DNA of 64,000 nucleotides from Myxococcus guangdongensis (GTDB lineage: Bacteria; Myxococcota; Myxococcia; Myxococcales; Myxococcaceae): assembly GCF_024198255.1 (NCBI RefSeq), contig NZ_JAJVKW010000007.1:434001-498000 (forward strand). The letters are read 5' to 3'. Made by a program: the position numbers and the translations under genes. This document shows positions 24,550 through 33,411 of the stretch, in pieces; within the stretch, counting starts at the first letter, position 1, and each line of letters starts with the position of its first letter. The notes under the pieces are model-generated. The model saw only the letters and a program-made list of their open reading frames with translations, had not been told where the DNA came from and did not search any database.

Positions 24550-26820
24550 ATGCGTAACAGAGCAACAGGAATGGCCGTGGCATTGCTGTTGGCGGGCCTC
24601 GCGGCGAGCACCGCGAGCGCCGCCACCTATGGCGCTCAGCCGTCTGGCTCGTCCGCCATCTTCTTCATCGACACCACGTCGTGGGCCGACATCCACTACA
24701 AGGTGAACAACGGTGGGCAGCTCAACTTCCGGATGGCCGTGACGAACGGTCGCAACCAGTACACGGTGGGCGGGCTGAACACCGGCGACGTCGTCGACTA
24801 TTCGTTCACGTACTGGGACGTGGCGTGCAACTGCGCCTACGACACCGCCTGGGCGCGCTACACGCACTCCGGCACGCAGACACCGGACGCGGGCTCCGGG
24901 CCACAGGACGCAGGCCCTGGGCCACAGGACGCAGGCCCCGGGCCTCAAGACGCCGGCCCTCCCCCCGACGTGGGGAACATCGTCCCGCTCTTCAACAGCG
25001 GCACCGCGCAGGAGCCCGCCACCACACAGAACACGACCGCCGCGCTCATCACCCGCGTGGGCGACCGGGTCCGCGACAGGCACGCGCGCGAGTCGCAGTA
25101 CCAGGCGTATGACCACTACCTCGGGCGCTACTTCGAGAACCGCACCTTCTGGCTCGAAATCATCGACGAGGTCGCCAAGGGCGGCAGTCAGATCAAGGTG
25201 AACCTGCACACCGTCTACCCCCACGACGGCACCAACTTCCGCGCCTTCTTCCGCGGCCTCAACACCGTGGCGGAGTACTTCCACAACGGCACCTTCGAGC
25301 GGGTGAACGACTTCCAATACACCGCCAGCGTCAACTTCAACGCCAAGGAGGGCCGCGCCATCCGCGTCGGCGACCGGATGGAGATCGAGGCCGGCGTCTT
25401 CCTTCGGCAACCGGTGGAAGGCCGCTTCAACTACTACGGCCGCGCCCTGCTCTACATCGTCGGCACCGCCGGCATCGTCCCGTTCGAGGGTCAGGGCGCC
25501 ATCCTCGACTCGTTCCCCCTGCCGGAGACGGCCTGGCTCGGCGGCCGCACCACGCTGAACTACCCGTACTCCAACGAGCCCAGGAACCGGTTCCTCCAGA
25601 TGGCGCTCAACATCGCGCCGGTGAACGCGCAGCCCTTCGTCGAGGGACGTCGCCTGCACCACACCGACTTCGGCGACGGCAGCCACTCGGAGCCGGGCAA
25701 CCCGCTCTTCACCGCGCACGCGAACAAGCTCGGCCCGAACTACATCTCCCGCTCCTGCATCGCCTGCCACACGCAGAACGGCCGGGGCCTGCCGCCCGCG
25801 GTCAACACCACGCTGGGCAACTACGTGGTGAAGGTGGGTCGCGTCAGCGGCACGACGGTGACGGCGGACCCGTTCCTCGGCTTCCGCCTCCAGCCGCGCA
25901 GCACCAGCGGCACGCCCGAGGCGGACGTGCGCATCGCCAGCTGGACGACGAGCACCGGCACCTTCGCGGACGGCACGCCGTACGAGCTGCGCAAGCCGAA
26001 CTTCAACTTCCTCAACGTCATCCCGACGAACCACTCGGCCCGCATCACCCCGCAGCTGGTGGGCCTGGGACTCCTGGAGGCCATCCCGGAGACGGCCGTG
26101 GCCGCGCTCGCGGACCCGAACGACACCAACGGCGATGGCATCTCCGGCCGCATGCAGGCCGTCGTCGACCCGGAGACGGGCCAGACGCGGCTGGGGCGCT
26201 TCGGCTGGAAGGCGGGCATCGCGCGGCTCAAGCACCAGGTGGCCGAGGCCCTCAACCGGGACATCGGCGTCACCAGCGCCGTGTTCCCCACCCTGGACTG
26301 CGGCCCCTCGCAGCAGGGGTGCTCGGGCTCCAGCCAGGAGCTGAACGCCACGGACCTGGACAAGATGGTCCGCTACGTGGCGCTGCTCGGCGTGCCCGCG
26401 CGGCGCGACCTGCGCGACACCCAGGCCCAGCGCGGTGAGACGCTCTTCCAGAACGCCGGCTGCGCGAAGTGCCACGCCACCGGCTTCACCACCAGCGCCT
26501 TCCACCCGAACGCGGAGCTGCGCGGCCAGACGATTCGTCCGTACACGGACCTGCTCCTGCACGACATGGGCGCGGGGCTCGCGGACAACCTGCCCGAGGG
26601 CATCGCCAGCGGCGCCGAGTGGCGCACGCCTCCGCTCTGGGGCATCGGCCTCACGGCGGGCGTCAGCGGCGGCGAGGCGTACCTGCACGACGGCAGGGCC
26701 CGCTCGCTCACCGAGGCCATCCTCTGGCACGGCGGTGAGGGACAGGCCGCGCGCAACGCGTTCGCGGGCATGAACTCCGCGGACCGCGCCGCGCTGCTGC
26801 GCTTCCTCCAGACGCTGTAG
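24550..26820 (+). CDS. Secreted di-haem oxidoreductase (DUF1111) with N-terminal carbohydrate-binding-like domain
   Basis: A 756-residue secreted protein. The signal peptide ends at ASTASA. Residues 27-115 look like a small carbohydrate-binding module of the kind found on laminarinases (SSAIFFIDTTSWADIHYKVN). A linker with three GPQDAGP repeats follows (residues 116-135). The long C-terminal part matches the DUF1111/di-haem peroxidase-like family, with two haem-binding motifs CIACH (residue about 406) and CAKCH (about 638). It probably carries out periplasmic or extracellular redox chemistry; the substrate is unknown. GGAG sits 8 bases before the ATG. The fusion to a sugar-binding-like module is unusual. 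Confidence 0.87.
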   Translation: MRNRATGMAVALLLAGLAASTASAATYGAQPSGSSAIFFIDTTSWADIHYKVNNGGQLNFRMAVTNGRNQYTVGGLNTGDVVDYSFTYWDVACNCAYDTAWARYTHSGTQTPDAGSGPQDAGPGPQDAGPGPQDAGPPPDVGNIVPLFNSGTAQEPATTQNTTAALITRVGDRVRDRHARESQYQAYDHYLGRYFENRTFWLEIIDEVAKGGSQIKVNLHTVYPHDGTNFRAFFRGLNTVAEYFHNGTFERVNDFQYTASVNFNAKEGRAIRVGDRMEIEAGVFLRQPVEGRFNYYGRALLYIVGTAGIVPFEGQGAILDSFPLPETAWLGGRTTLNYPYSNEPRNRFLQMALNIAPVNAQPFVEGRRLHHTDFGDGSHSEPGNPLFTAHANKLGPNYISRSCIACHTQNGRGLPPAVNTTLGNYVVKVGRVSGTTVTADPFLGFRLQPRSTSGTPEADVRIASWTTSTGTFADGTPYELRKPNFNFLNVIPTNHSARITPQLVGLGLLEAIPETAVAALADPNDTNGDGISGRMQAVVDPETGQTRLGRFGWKAGIARLKHQVAEALNRDIGVTSAVFPTLDCGPSQQGCSGSSQELNATDLDKMVRYVALLGVPARRDLRDTQAQRGETLFQNAGCAKCHATGFTTSAFHPNAELRGQTIRPYTDLLLHDMGAGLADNLPEGIASGAEWRTPPLWGIGLTAGVSGGEAYLHDGRARSLTEAILWHGGEGQAARNAFAGMNSADRAALLRFLQTL

Positions 26821-26840
26821 CCAAAGCACCACCCCGGGCT

Positions 26841-26869
26841 CGGGGAGTCCGCCACACGCGGGCTCCCCG
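26841..26869. terminator. GC-rich hairpin between convergent genes
   Basis: CGGGGAG/CTCCCCG plus inner CCGC/GCGG, joined by one T-G wobble, makes an almost perfect 12-pair stem with a 5-base loop. It lies 20 bases after the di-haem gene and 13 bases after the end of the cyclase gene on the other strand. It has no T-run, so it may work as a bidirectional barrier or with Rho. Confidence 0.5.
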
Positions 26870-26881
26870 GGCTCGAGGGAC

Positions 26882-29044
26882 TCAGCCCTCGACGGCCTGC
26901 AGCTTCCGTCCCCCCTGCATGATGGCCACGGTGACGGACTGGTTCCGGCCGTTGCGCTTGGAGTGGTAGAGGCACTGGTCGGCCAGGTCGATGAGCTGCT
27001 GCTTCTCCATCCCGTTGTCCGGGAAGGTGGCGATGCCCAGCGACATGGTGATGCGCAGCGGGCCCATCTCCGTCTGGAAGACCTCCGCCTTCACCGCCTC
27101 GCGGATGCGCTCGGAGATGGTGTACGCGCCCTTGGCGTCCGTCTCCGGCATGACGATGACGAACTCCTCGCCGCCGTAGCGGGCGACGATGTCCGTGTCG
27201 CGCGCCATGGACTTGATGATGCGCGCCACGCCCTTGAGCACCTGGTCGCCCGTCGGGTGGCCGTAGGTGTCGTTGACGCTCTTGAAGTGGTCCACGTCCG
27301 TGAGGATGACGGAGCACTTGCGCTGGTAGCGCCGCGCCTGCGCCAGGATTTCGTCCGCCTTCGTCTGGAAGGTGCGGTGGTTGAACAGGCCCGTGAGGCC
27401 GTCCGTCGTCGCCATCCGCTCCATCTGCTCGTAGAGCTGCGCGCGCAGCACCGCCTGCGCCGCCTGGATGGCGATGACCTCAATCATCCGCAGGACGTCC
27501 TGCTCGAAGTTCGCCTTCTTGCGCGAGCCCGCCACCAGCGTGCCCAGGATGCGGTCACCCGCCACCAGCGGGAAGATCTTCAGCGCGCCCAGGCCGCGAA
27601 TCTGCGTCTCGTCGTCGAAGATGACCTGGCGGTCCATCGCCTTCAGGTCGCGGCCCGGCAGCGGCGCGCCGTAGCGCACCACGTTGGCGACCAGGCCGTT
27701 GTTGTCCTGGAACGAGCGCCCCTCGAGCGCCTTGCCCTGCGCCGTGACGCCCGTCATCCGCGCCACGCGGTGCATGCGCTTGCCCTCCACTTCAGACACC
27801 AGCGTCACCGCGCAGAAGTCCAGGCCCGCCAGCTGCCGGGTGCTCTCCAGCACCGCGACGAAGACCTGCTCGGGGCTGCCCGCGCGGTTGAGCTCCTCGA
27901 TGGCGCGGAAGAACCGGTCCTTCTCGTCGCGCGTCTTGCGGATGTAGCTCATCACCCGCTCGACCTCGATGGAGCGCAGCACCTCGCCAGCGATGGTGCA
28001 GAGCAGCTTCTCGTCCTGGTCGCTGAACGGCTCGTTGCCCAGGCGGTCCGCCACGAGCACGCCGCGCACCAGCCCGCTGCCCTCGATGATGGGCACCGCC
28101 AGCAGCGCCTGCACGCCCGGGCCACCGCCGTCGTAGTACGAGACGCCCTTCAGACCCTGGGGCGAGTTCATCCGCACCGGCGCGCGGCGCTTGAGCACGC
28201 CGCCGATGATGCCCTCCCCTGCCCCGAAGCGATCCCGCTGCACTCGGTCCGAGCCGGAGCGGCAGTCGTAGAGCTTCAGGCTCCGGTCATCCGACGTGAG
28301 CAGGAACGCCGCGCAGGTGTGCGTGCGCAGCCCCGTCTCGGCGATCTCCAGCGCGGCGTGCACCGCGCCTTCAATCTCCTTCACCGAGGCGACGAGCCAC
28401 TTCTCGTCGGAGCTCATGCCGCTGAAGCTGTCCTGCGTGCCGGAGCTCACCAGGCGGAAGGTGCGCGCGCGCTCCTCCACCTCGCGGATGCGCTTCTGCA
28501 CCGCGTCGCTCTCCGCCCGGCGCGCCACGGCGATGCGCGAGGCGAGCACCAGGTGGTACAGACCCGCGAAGAGCACGAGGAACGCCGAGTGCGTCGCGAA
28601 GCTGGCCGGGTTCGGCCACGGGCCGCCCATCGTCACCAGCCCATCGAACACCAGCGCCACGCCCAGCAGCGTCAGCCCCGCGTTGCGCGGCAGGAAGGCG
28701 ACGAGGAACGCCATCAACAGGTAGACGATGGGGAACAGCTCGCCGCCGCCGATGGCCACGACGATGAAGGCCGCGGCGATCAACCCGCCGCCCAGCTCCA
28801 GGTCGTCGCGCAGGTCGATGACCGCGCCCACCGAGCCGCGCATGGCCCGGCGCCACGCCGCCACGCCGATGCCCACCAACAGGAACAGCACCAGCCCGGC
28901 CTCGGTCCACTCCAGGGTGTGCAACCCCCGGAAGCCTCCACGCGACAGGTGCACGAAGGTGGACAGGCCCGCCACGGCGGGGATGAGCCGCACGACGTGA
29001 CGCAGCAACTTCCCGGGCGACGGAAACGTGCTCAGCGACGTCAT
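26882..29044 (-). CDS. Membrane diguanylate cyclase with two GAF domains (DmxA-like)
   Basis: A 720-residue enzyme that should make c-di-GMP from GTP. Residues 13-175 hold about six membrane helices. Two GAF-like domains follow (about 210-360 and 385-535), and then a GGDEF domain (545-710). The active-site motif GGEEF (624-628) is intact, and RDTD (615-618), exactly five residues before it, is a proper inhibitory I-site. The architecture is that described for DmxA of Myxococcus xanthus; orthology is inferred. The ATG overlaps the stop of the FtsB-like gene (ATGA), so the division protein and the cyclase are co-translated. Confidence 0.92.
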   Translation of the reverse strand: MTSLSTFPSPGKLLRHVVRLIPAVAGLSTFVHLSRGGFRGLHTLEWTEAGLVLFLLVGIGVAAWRRAMRGSVGAVIDLRDDLELGGGLIAAAFIVVAIGGGELFPIVYLLMAFLVAFLPRNAGLTLLGVALVFDGLVTMGGPWPNPASFATHSAFLVLFAGLYHLVLASRIAVARRAESDAVQKRIREVEERARTFRLVSSGTQDSFSGMSSDEKWLVASVKEIEGAVHAALEIAETGLRTHTCAAFLLTSDDRSLKLYDCRSGSDRVQRDRFGAGEGIIGGVLKRRAPVRMNSPQGLKGVSYYDGGGPGVQALLAVPIIEGSGLVRGVLVADRLGNEPFSDQDEKLLCTIAGEVLRSIEVERVMSYIRKTRDEKDRFFRAIEELNRAGSPEQVFVAVLESTRQLAGLDFCAVTLVSEVEGKRMHRVARMTGVTAQGKALEGRSFQDNNGLVANVVRYGAPLPGRDLKAMDRQVIFDDETQIRGLGALKIFPLVAGDRILGTLVAGSRKKANFEQDVLRMIEVIAIQAAQAVLRAQLYEQMERMATTDGLTGLFNHRTFQTKADEILAQARRYQRKCSVILTDVDHFKSVNDTYGHPTGDQVLKGVARIIKSMARDTDIVARYGGEEFVIVMPETDAKGAYTISERIREAVKAEVFQTEMGPLRITMSLGIATFPDNGMEKQQLIDLADQCLYHSKRNGRNQSVTVAIMQGGRKLQAVEG

Positions 29045-29322
29045 GGGGACTCCAGATGAAAGACGAGTTCGCCCGGCTTCACGTAGCCAAGCTCTTCACG
29101 GACGGCCCGCTCCAGCGCGGCGGGGTCCTTGCGCAGGGCGGCGATCTCCTGGCGCAGCGCCTCGTTCTGCGCGTCCAGGGCGGCGTTGCGCTGCTGCAGC
29201 GCGCTCACGTCCTGACGCAGGGAGAGGTAGCGACGGAAGCCCTTGGCGTCCGCCACCGACAGCAGGCTCAAGGCCCCCGCCACACCCACCGCCACACCCA
29301 GGAGCTTTCCGCGAGCCGTCAT
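29041..29322 (-). CDS. ftsB: FtsB/DivIC-family cell division protein
   Basis: A 93-residue septum-formation protein: a short cytoplasmic start, one membrane helix (LLGVAVGVAGALSLL), a leucine-type coiled coil (VSALQQRNAALDAQNEALRQ) and the family end motif REELGYVKPGE. It would sit in the FtsQLB complex at the division site. Its stop overlaps the diguanylate cyclase start by four bases. An in-frame extension to 29361 has no supporting similarity. FtsB versus DivIC naming cannot be decided from sequence. Confidence 0.85.
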   Translation of the reverse strand: MTARGKLLGVAVGVAGALSLLSVADAKGFRRYLSLRQDVSALQQRNAALDAQNEALRQEIAALRKDPAALERAVREELGYVKPGELVFHLESP

Positions 29323-29435
29323 GAACGCCACGGACGGTACCAGCGAGCCTTGCCCCCGCAAGTAATCCGCTCCAGCCCTGTAGCAGCCGACGCGGCGTCA
29401 CTCGCGCGCACCGCAAGCCGCGCGACTCGGAGCCG

Positions 29436-29954
29436 TCAGTCCTGCTTCAAGAGCTTCTCGATCGCCTTCGCCACGTCCGCGTGCCCCTCCACGCCCTGCC
29501 ACCCGGCCACCGCGCGGCCCCGCCTGTCGAGCAGCACGGTGGTGGGCAGGCCCTTGATGGGGCCGAACGGACTGCGACCATCGATGATGCGCTCGGACGC
29601 GAGCAGCACCGGGTACGGCGACGCGTAGTGGTCCGCGAAGGGCTGCAGCACCCGCGCGCCCTCCAGGTCCATGCCCACGGCCACCACCTGGAAGCCCTGG
29701 GCGCCGTACTCGCGCTGGAGCGACTCCAACGTCGGCATCTCCGCCAGGCACGGGAAGCACCACGTGGCGAAGAAGGAGACCAGGACGACCTTGCCGGACA
29801 GCTTGCGCACGTCGTGACGCGTGGGCCCTACCGACGGCAGGGCCAGCGCGTGCAGGAAGGCCGGCCCCGCGTCCACCGGCCGCGACCCAGCACAGCCCGC
29901 CGACACGAAGGTCAGCAGGACGGCACAGGCCGCGACTCGGAGGACGGCCCGCAT
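29436..29954 (-). CDS. TlpA/ResA-like thioredoxin-fold lipoprotein
   Basis: A 172-residue protein with lipobox FVSAGC and a TlpA-type thioredoxin fold. The redox motif is WCFPC, in SFFATWCFPCLAEMP, and the cis-Pro loop is in GLPTTVLLD. It should reduce or oxidise periplasmic disulfides, for example in cytochrome maturation. The start ATG lies 1 base after the Fur gene stop, so the two are probably co-transcribed. A longer frame (to 29999) overlaps fur and is rejected. Confidence 0.9.
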   Translation of the reverse strand: MRAVLRVAACAVLLTFVSAGCAGSRPVDAGPAFLHALALPSVGPTRHDVRKLSGKVVLVSFFATWCFPCLAEMPTLESLQREYGAQGFQVVAVGMDLEGARVLQPFADHYASPYPVLLASERIIDGRSPFGPIKGLPTTVLLDRRGRAVAGWQGVEGHADVAKAIEKLLKQD

Positions 29955-29955
29955 G

Positions 29956-30429
29956 TCACGCTTCCGAATCAGGTGGGCCGGCACCGCGCTGACACTCACG
30001 ACACAAGCCGTACAGCTCCATCTTGTGCGACGTCACCGTGAAGCCGTGCTTGCGGGCCACCGCGTCCTGGAGCGTCTCGATGCGGTCGTTCTCGAACTCG
30101 ACGATGGTGCCGCAGCGGGTGCAGATGAGGTGATCATGATGGTCCCTGCCCGCCGCCGCCTCGTAGCGCGTCTGGCCGTCACCGAAGTTGCGCGCATGGG
30201 CCAGGCCACACTCGTTGAGCAGCTTCATGGTCCGGTAGACGGTGGCCACGGAGACCTTCGCGTCCTGGGAGCGGACCTTGTTCCACAGCTCCTCCACCGA
30301 GAGGTGGCCGCCGACGGCGAAGAAGGTGTCGATGATGAGGCTGCGCTGACGCGTGCTCTTGAGGCCGTGTTGGGCCATGTAGCGGGCGAGCACCTCGTCC
30401 TTGTCCTTGATTTCTTCGTGGCCCTGCAT
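29956..30429 (-). CDS. fur: Fur-family metal-responsive regulator
   Basis: A 157-residue repressor of the Fur type. The winged-helix N-terminal half contains STRQRSLIIDTFF and VSVATVYRTMKLL. The metal/dimerisation half contains HHDHLICTRCG and GLCRECQ, giving two CxxC zinc knuckles. GAGGGA precedes the ATG at good spacing. The motif set is closest to canonical Fur, but PerR or Zur cannot be excluded. It leads a short run with the TlpA-like gene. Confidence 0.88.
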   Translation of the reverse strand: MQGHEEIKDKDEVLARYMAQHGLKSTRQRSLIIDTFFAVGGHLSVEELWNKVRSQDAKVSVATVYRTMKLLNECGLAHARNFGDGQTRYEAAAGRDHHDHLICTRCGTIVEFENDRIETLQDAVARKHGFTVTSHKMELYGLCRECQRGAGPPDSEA

Positions 30430-30604
30430 GGAAATCCCTCGGTAGGAGGCCGACCTTGCGGTGCCCCTCCTCATCCTTGTTGTAACCGCGCCGAGCGAAT
30501 CGCGCGCTTCCCGCCCCGCCCCAGGCTTCGGTCATCCTCGAAGTAAACTGTCAGCGACGACTGTTGGTCTCCGGACGTGGGGCATCTGATACCTCCAGCC
30601 CATA

Positions 30605-30624
30605 CTGCCGGCAACGTCCGGCAG
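30605..30624. repeat. Perfect inverted repeat in the fur upstream region
   Basis: CTGCCGG and CCGGCAG flank a 6-base loop (caacgt). It lies in the 355-base divergent gap between fur (30429) and the gene at 30785, about 175 and 160 bases from the two starts. It could be an operator or a terminator; there is no T-run. The rest of the gap holds one good promoter (30715-30742) and no gene I trust. Confidence 0.4.
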
Positions 30625-30714
30625 CCGGCGCCAGCAAGCCCTCCCCCCTCCGCTCGCCCCCCATCGCGACTTGCAACCGCCACAGGCTGTTTAGAATGGA
30701 GTCGGACTGGCTCA

Positions 30715-30742
30715 TTGACACCTGTCTGGCCGCGAAGATAGA
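30715..30742 (+). promoter_or_regulatory. Sigma-70-type promoter for the gene at 30785
   Basis: TTGACA (30715-30720), a 16-base spacer and GATAGA (30737-30742) form a good vegetative promoter, with start of transcription expected about 35 bases before the ATG at 30785. A perfect TTGACA is rare in DNA of this GC content. Confidence 0.6.
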
Positions 30743-30784
30743 GGCATCCGCCCTCGTAAACGAGCATTTTTCCGCACCTTTCCA

Positions 30785-32005
30785 ATGACCAGCCCCTGGC
30801 AGAGAAGACGACAGCCCGACGACGTTCCCACCCCCGTGGCGGTTGCCGTCTCGGATTTCTGCCGGCGCGCGAAGTCGCCGGCCCCCGCTCCGGAGGTCCG
30901 GGAAGCGCTCGCCTTGTTGGCCGAGGACGACGACTTCCGGGTCCGAGCCCTCACCGACGGTGAGCCCGAGACGTCCCCCCTCGGCCCCTTCGCCGTGGTG
31001 GACATCCTCCAGGGCACCGCCCCCGCCGTCGCCGCGCAGCGCCAGTCCTGCGGCTTCTACGACGTGGCGCGGGAGCTGGCCTACGTGCGCGAGCAGAAGA
31101 CGCCCAAGCCCGCGCCCGCCGCCGACCCCGCCATCCCCACCTTCGCCACCCCCGCCCCCCAGCCCTCGGGCGACGGCGCGGCCAAGGCGGCGAAGAAGGG
31201 CGCCAAGGCCGAGGAGCCCTCCATCCTGGAGCGCATCGCGCCCAAGAAGCGCGTCGCCGTGGACGAGGAGACGACCTCGCCCATGGATCAGGACGAGGGG
31301 CACAGCTTCCTGCGCCGCGACCTCCCCCGCCCCCGCGGCCGGTTCACCCGCGTGGAGGCGCCTCGCACGCCGTTCATCGAGCTGACGCGCCAGAGCGGCA
31401 AGGACGTGCTGGAGGCCTCGCTGGAGGGCTCCGAGCACCGCTTCGCCCTGCTGCGAAATCTCTCGCACCGCTTCAACGGCTCGCGGGGAGACCTGTCCCT
31501 GGTGGATCTGGAGACGGTGCTGCGCGATCACGGCCTGATGGAGGCGCTGCAGGAGAAGGAGCGACTCCAGCTCCTGGATGCCTACACGCAGCAGCGCGGC
31601 GCCACGGGCCGGGTGGGCTGGGCGCTGGGCGTGAGCCCGCCGGAGCTGAACCGGCTGGTGTCCGCGGTGGGGCTGACCGAGGAGGTCGAGGCCCTGCGCG
31701 AGCGCTTCCGCCGGGAGGCGCTGGCCACGACCCACCTGACGCACCGGTTGGATCTGCTGGGGCGCGAGAAGTACCTCGCGGACCTGGGCATCCAGCGCAA
31801 GTTCAACGACTCGCTCCGCAAGGAGCTGGAGCGGCTGCTGCGGGACGAGGTCCCCACCGCCACGGACCTGCACGGCCTGGCCGAGGCCGTGGGCCGCAAG
31901 TATGGCTCGCCCGGCGAGCTGGTCTTCCGCGCCATCGAGCGCCTGGGGCTGGCGGAGGGCCTGCGCAAGCAGCTGCACTCCGGTGGCCCTTCCTCAACAC
32001 CCTGA
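30785..32005 (+). CDS. Hypothetical protein with a helical C-terminal half
   Basis: A 406-residue protein that I do not recognise. The N-terminal 95 residues form a small folded part, followed by a Pro/Ala/Lys linker (100-160). The C-terminal 220 residues are mostly helix, with repeated short hairpins such as LSLVDLETVLRDHGLMEALQ and GWALGVSPPELNRLVSAVGL that look like tandem helix-turn-helix (Fis-like) units. A cytoplasmic DNA- or protein-binding role is possible. There is no signal peptide. It is followed 15 bases later by the FmdB zinc-ribbon gene. Confidence 0.75.
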   Translation: MTSPWQRRRQPDDVPTPVAVAVSDFCRRAKSPAPAPEVREALALLAEDDDFRVRALTDGEPETSPLGPFAVVDILQGTAPAVAAQRQSCGFYDVARELAYVREQKTPKPAPAADPAIPTFATPAPQPSGDGAAKAAKKGAKAEEPSILERIAPKKRVAVDEETTSPMDQDEGHSFLRRDLPRPRGRFTRVEAPRTPFIELTRQSGKDVLEASLEGSEHRFALLRNLSHRFNGSRGDLSLVDLETVLRDHGLMEALQEKERLQLLDAYTQQRGATGRVGWALGVSPPELNRLVSAVGLTEEVEALRERFRREALATTHLTHRLDLLGREKYLADLGIQRKFNDSLRKELERLLRDEVPTATDLHGLAEAVGRKYGSPGELVFRAIERLGLAEGLRKQLHSGGPSSTP

Positions 32006-32020
32006 AGAGGCAAAGCACCC

Positions 32021-32350
32021 ATGCCCATCTACGAGTACGCCTGTCAGAGCTGTGGAAAGATCATCGACGTGCTGCAGAAGATCTCCGACCCGACGCCCGC
32101 GGCCTGCACCGCCTGCGGCGCGGAGGGCTCGCTGACCAAGGTGGTCAGCCGCTCCAGCTTCGTCCTCAAGGGCGGAGGCTGGTACTCGGACCTGTACAGC
32201 TCCACGAAGAAGGACGGCGACTCGTCGTCCTCGTCCAGCTCGTCCTCGTCCAGCAGCAGCGCGTCGTCGAGCAGCACGCCGTCCAGCAGCGCCCCCGCCG
32301 CGTCGAGCCCCGCCTCCACGCCGGCGGCGGCCTCCAGCGACAAGAAGTAG
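32021..32350 (+). CDS. FmdB-family zinc-ribbon protein with polyserine tail
   Basis: A 109-residue protein. The first 60 residues are a canonical FmdB/CxxC zinc ribbon (MPIYEYACQSCG, then ACTACGAEG) and the usual LKGGGWYSDLYSS. The remaining half is a run of serines with Ala/Pro. FmdB proteins are thought to regulate gene expression, but their function is not established. The low-complexity tail may vary in length between strains. Confidence 0.85.
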   Translation: MPIYEYACQSCGKIIDVLQKISDPTPAACTACGAEGSLTKVVSRSSFVLKGGGWYSDLYSSTKKDGDSSSSSSSSSSSSSASSSSTPSSSAPAASSPASTPAAASSDKK

Positions 32351-32414
32351 TGCGCCAGGACGGGAGGGGCTGAAAATTCGCGCGGGGTCCGGGAGCGACG
32401 CACACTCGCGTCCC

Positions 32415-32618
32415 GTGCCCTTCCCTCCCTCCAAGCGTCCTCCCCGTCGCTGCGCCCTGTGTGGCCACCCGGAGCTCACGGATACGCGCGGGCTCGGCCG
32501 CTTCCTGCTCGTGCCGGACCCGCATGGCCGAGGCCCCGTGTGCCCGTCGCAGCGCGGCTGCCGTGGCGGCAAGCGGGACAGCTCGGCCGAGTCCACGCTG
32601 ACGCAGGCCTCGCGCTGA
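32415..32618 (+). CDS. Small Cys-containing protein, unknown
   Basis: A 67-residue frame from a GTG. CALCG near residue 13 and CPSQRGC near residue 43 could hold one metal ion. It has no close family that I recognise. Codon use is consistent with coding and the order fits between two clear genes, but its short length keeps confidence moderate. Confidence 0.5.
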   Translation: MPFPPSKRPPRRCALCGHPELTDTRGLGRFLLVPDPHGRGPVCPSQRGCRGGKRDSSAESTLTQASR

Positions 32619-32661
32619 GCTAAACCGGGACCTCCCGCGCCCTGTCGCGGAAGGTGCCCCG

Positions 32662-33411
32662 ATGCTCGCTCGACGCCCCCCCTCCCTCCTGGCTGTCCTC
32701 GTGCTGACCGCGCTCGCGGCCGGCTGCGGCAACTACACCCGCATGGCGCCGGACGCCCGCACGTCCCTCCAGCGGACCCTCACCGGCCCCGACGCGGAGC
32801 AGTACCTGCGCCTGTCCGGCAACGTCCTGCCCTTCTTCGGCGACGGCACCAAGCGGCTGCTCACGCCCTACGCCCCCGAGGACGTGTTCCTGCTGGATGA
32901 CAGCAGCGGCAAGCCCATCTCCCCCGGCGCGGTGGAGCGCACCCTGCCGGTGGGCACGAAGCTGCGCATCACCAAGGTGGAGTTCCCCACCGCGTGGGTG
33001 GTGGCCGAGCGCGTGCTCTACACCCCGCGCACCTGGCCATGGGTGTACCTGGCCGAGGACGGCGCGAAGCCGGACGCCCCGCCCCTCATCCTCGTGCTGC
33101 CGCCCAACCTGGAGCAGCCCAACGACTTCCGCGCGGAGCTGGAGAAGTACCTCTCCTCGCAGAACCCCAAGACGGTGTTCGAGGCGCTCGCCGTCCCCGT
33201 GCGCGACGCCATCCGGGAGAAGCGCCTGGTCGCCAACATGTCGGCGGACGCGGTGCGCATGGCCTGGGGTCCGCCGGAGCGCGTGCACCGCTCGCTGGAG
33301 GGCACCGCCAAGAACGAGGAGTGGACGTACCCGGGTGGGCGCCGCAAGGCCTTCCTGTCGGACGGCCGGCTCGCTCGCGCCGAGGAGGCCCGGGCCTCCG
33401 TGCTGCCCTGA
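32662..33411 (+). CDS. Lipoprotein of unknown function
   Basis: A 249-residue lipoprotein (lipobox LTALAAGC). A compact region around 60-115 (PYAPEDVFLLDDSSG, LRITKVEFPTAWV) is followed by a helical segment (LEKYLSSQNPKTVFEALA) and a C-terminal WGPPERVHRS strand with an EWTYPGGRRKAF end. The last phrases resemble SmpA/BamE-like OmlA segments (M-x-x-x-x-V-x-x-x-x-G-x-P), which bind outer-membrane assembly partners; this is only a resemblance. Its 3' end lies inside a 30-base tandem repeat. Confidence 0.78.
   Translation: MLARRPPSLLAVLVLTALAAGCGNYTRMAPDARTSLQRTLTGPDAEQYLRLSGNVLPFFGDGTKRLLTPYAPEDVFLLDDSSGKPISPGAVERTLPVGTKLRITKVEFPTAWVVAERVLYTPRTWPWVYLAEDGAKPDAPPLILVLPPNLEQPNDFRAELEKYLSSQNPKTVFEALAVPVRDAIREKRLVANMSADAVRMAWGPPERVHRSLEGTAKNEEWTYPGGRRKAFLSDGRLARAEEARASVLP

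Noticed and set aside
24570-24600. A TGGC...TGGCATTGCT stretch that looks like a sigma-54 promoter
   Set aside because: The spacing between the GG and GC elements is wrong and it lies inside the di-haem coding region.
24436-26832. A 798-codon minus-strand frame antisense to the di-haem gene
   Set aside because: Its composition (Arg, Val, Gly, Ala with no folded-looking pattern) is that of antisense GC3-rich coding. The plus-strand protein has signal peptide, haem motifs and a ribosome-binding site.
30564-30788. A 74-codon plus-strand frame between fur and the 30785 gene
   Set aside because: It lacks a ribosome-binding site and overlaps the promoter (30715-30742) of the next gene.
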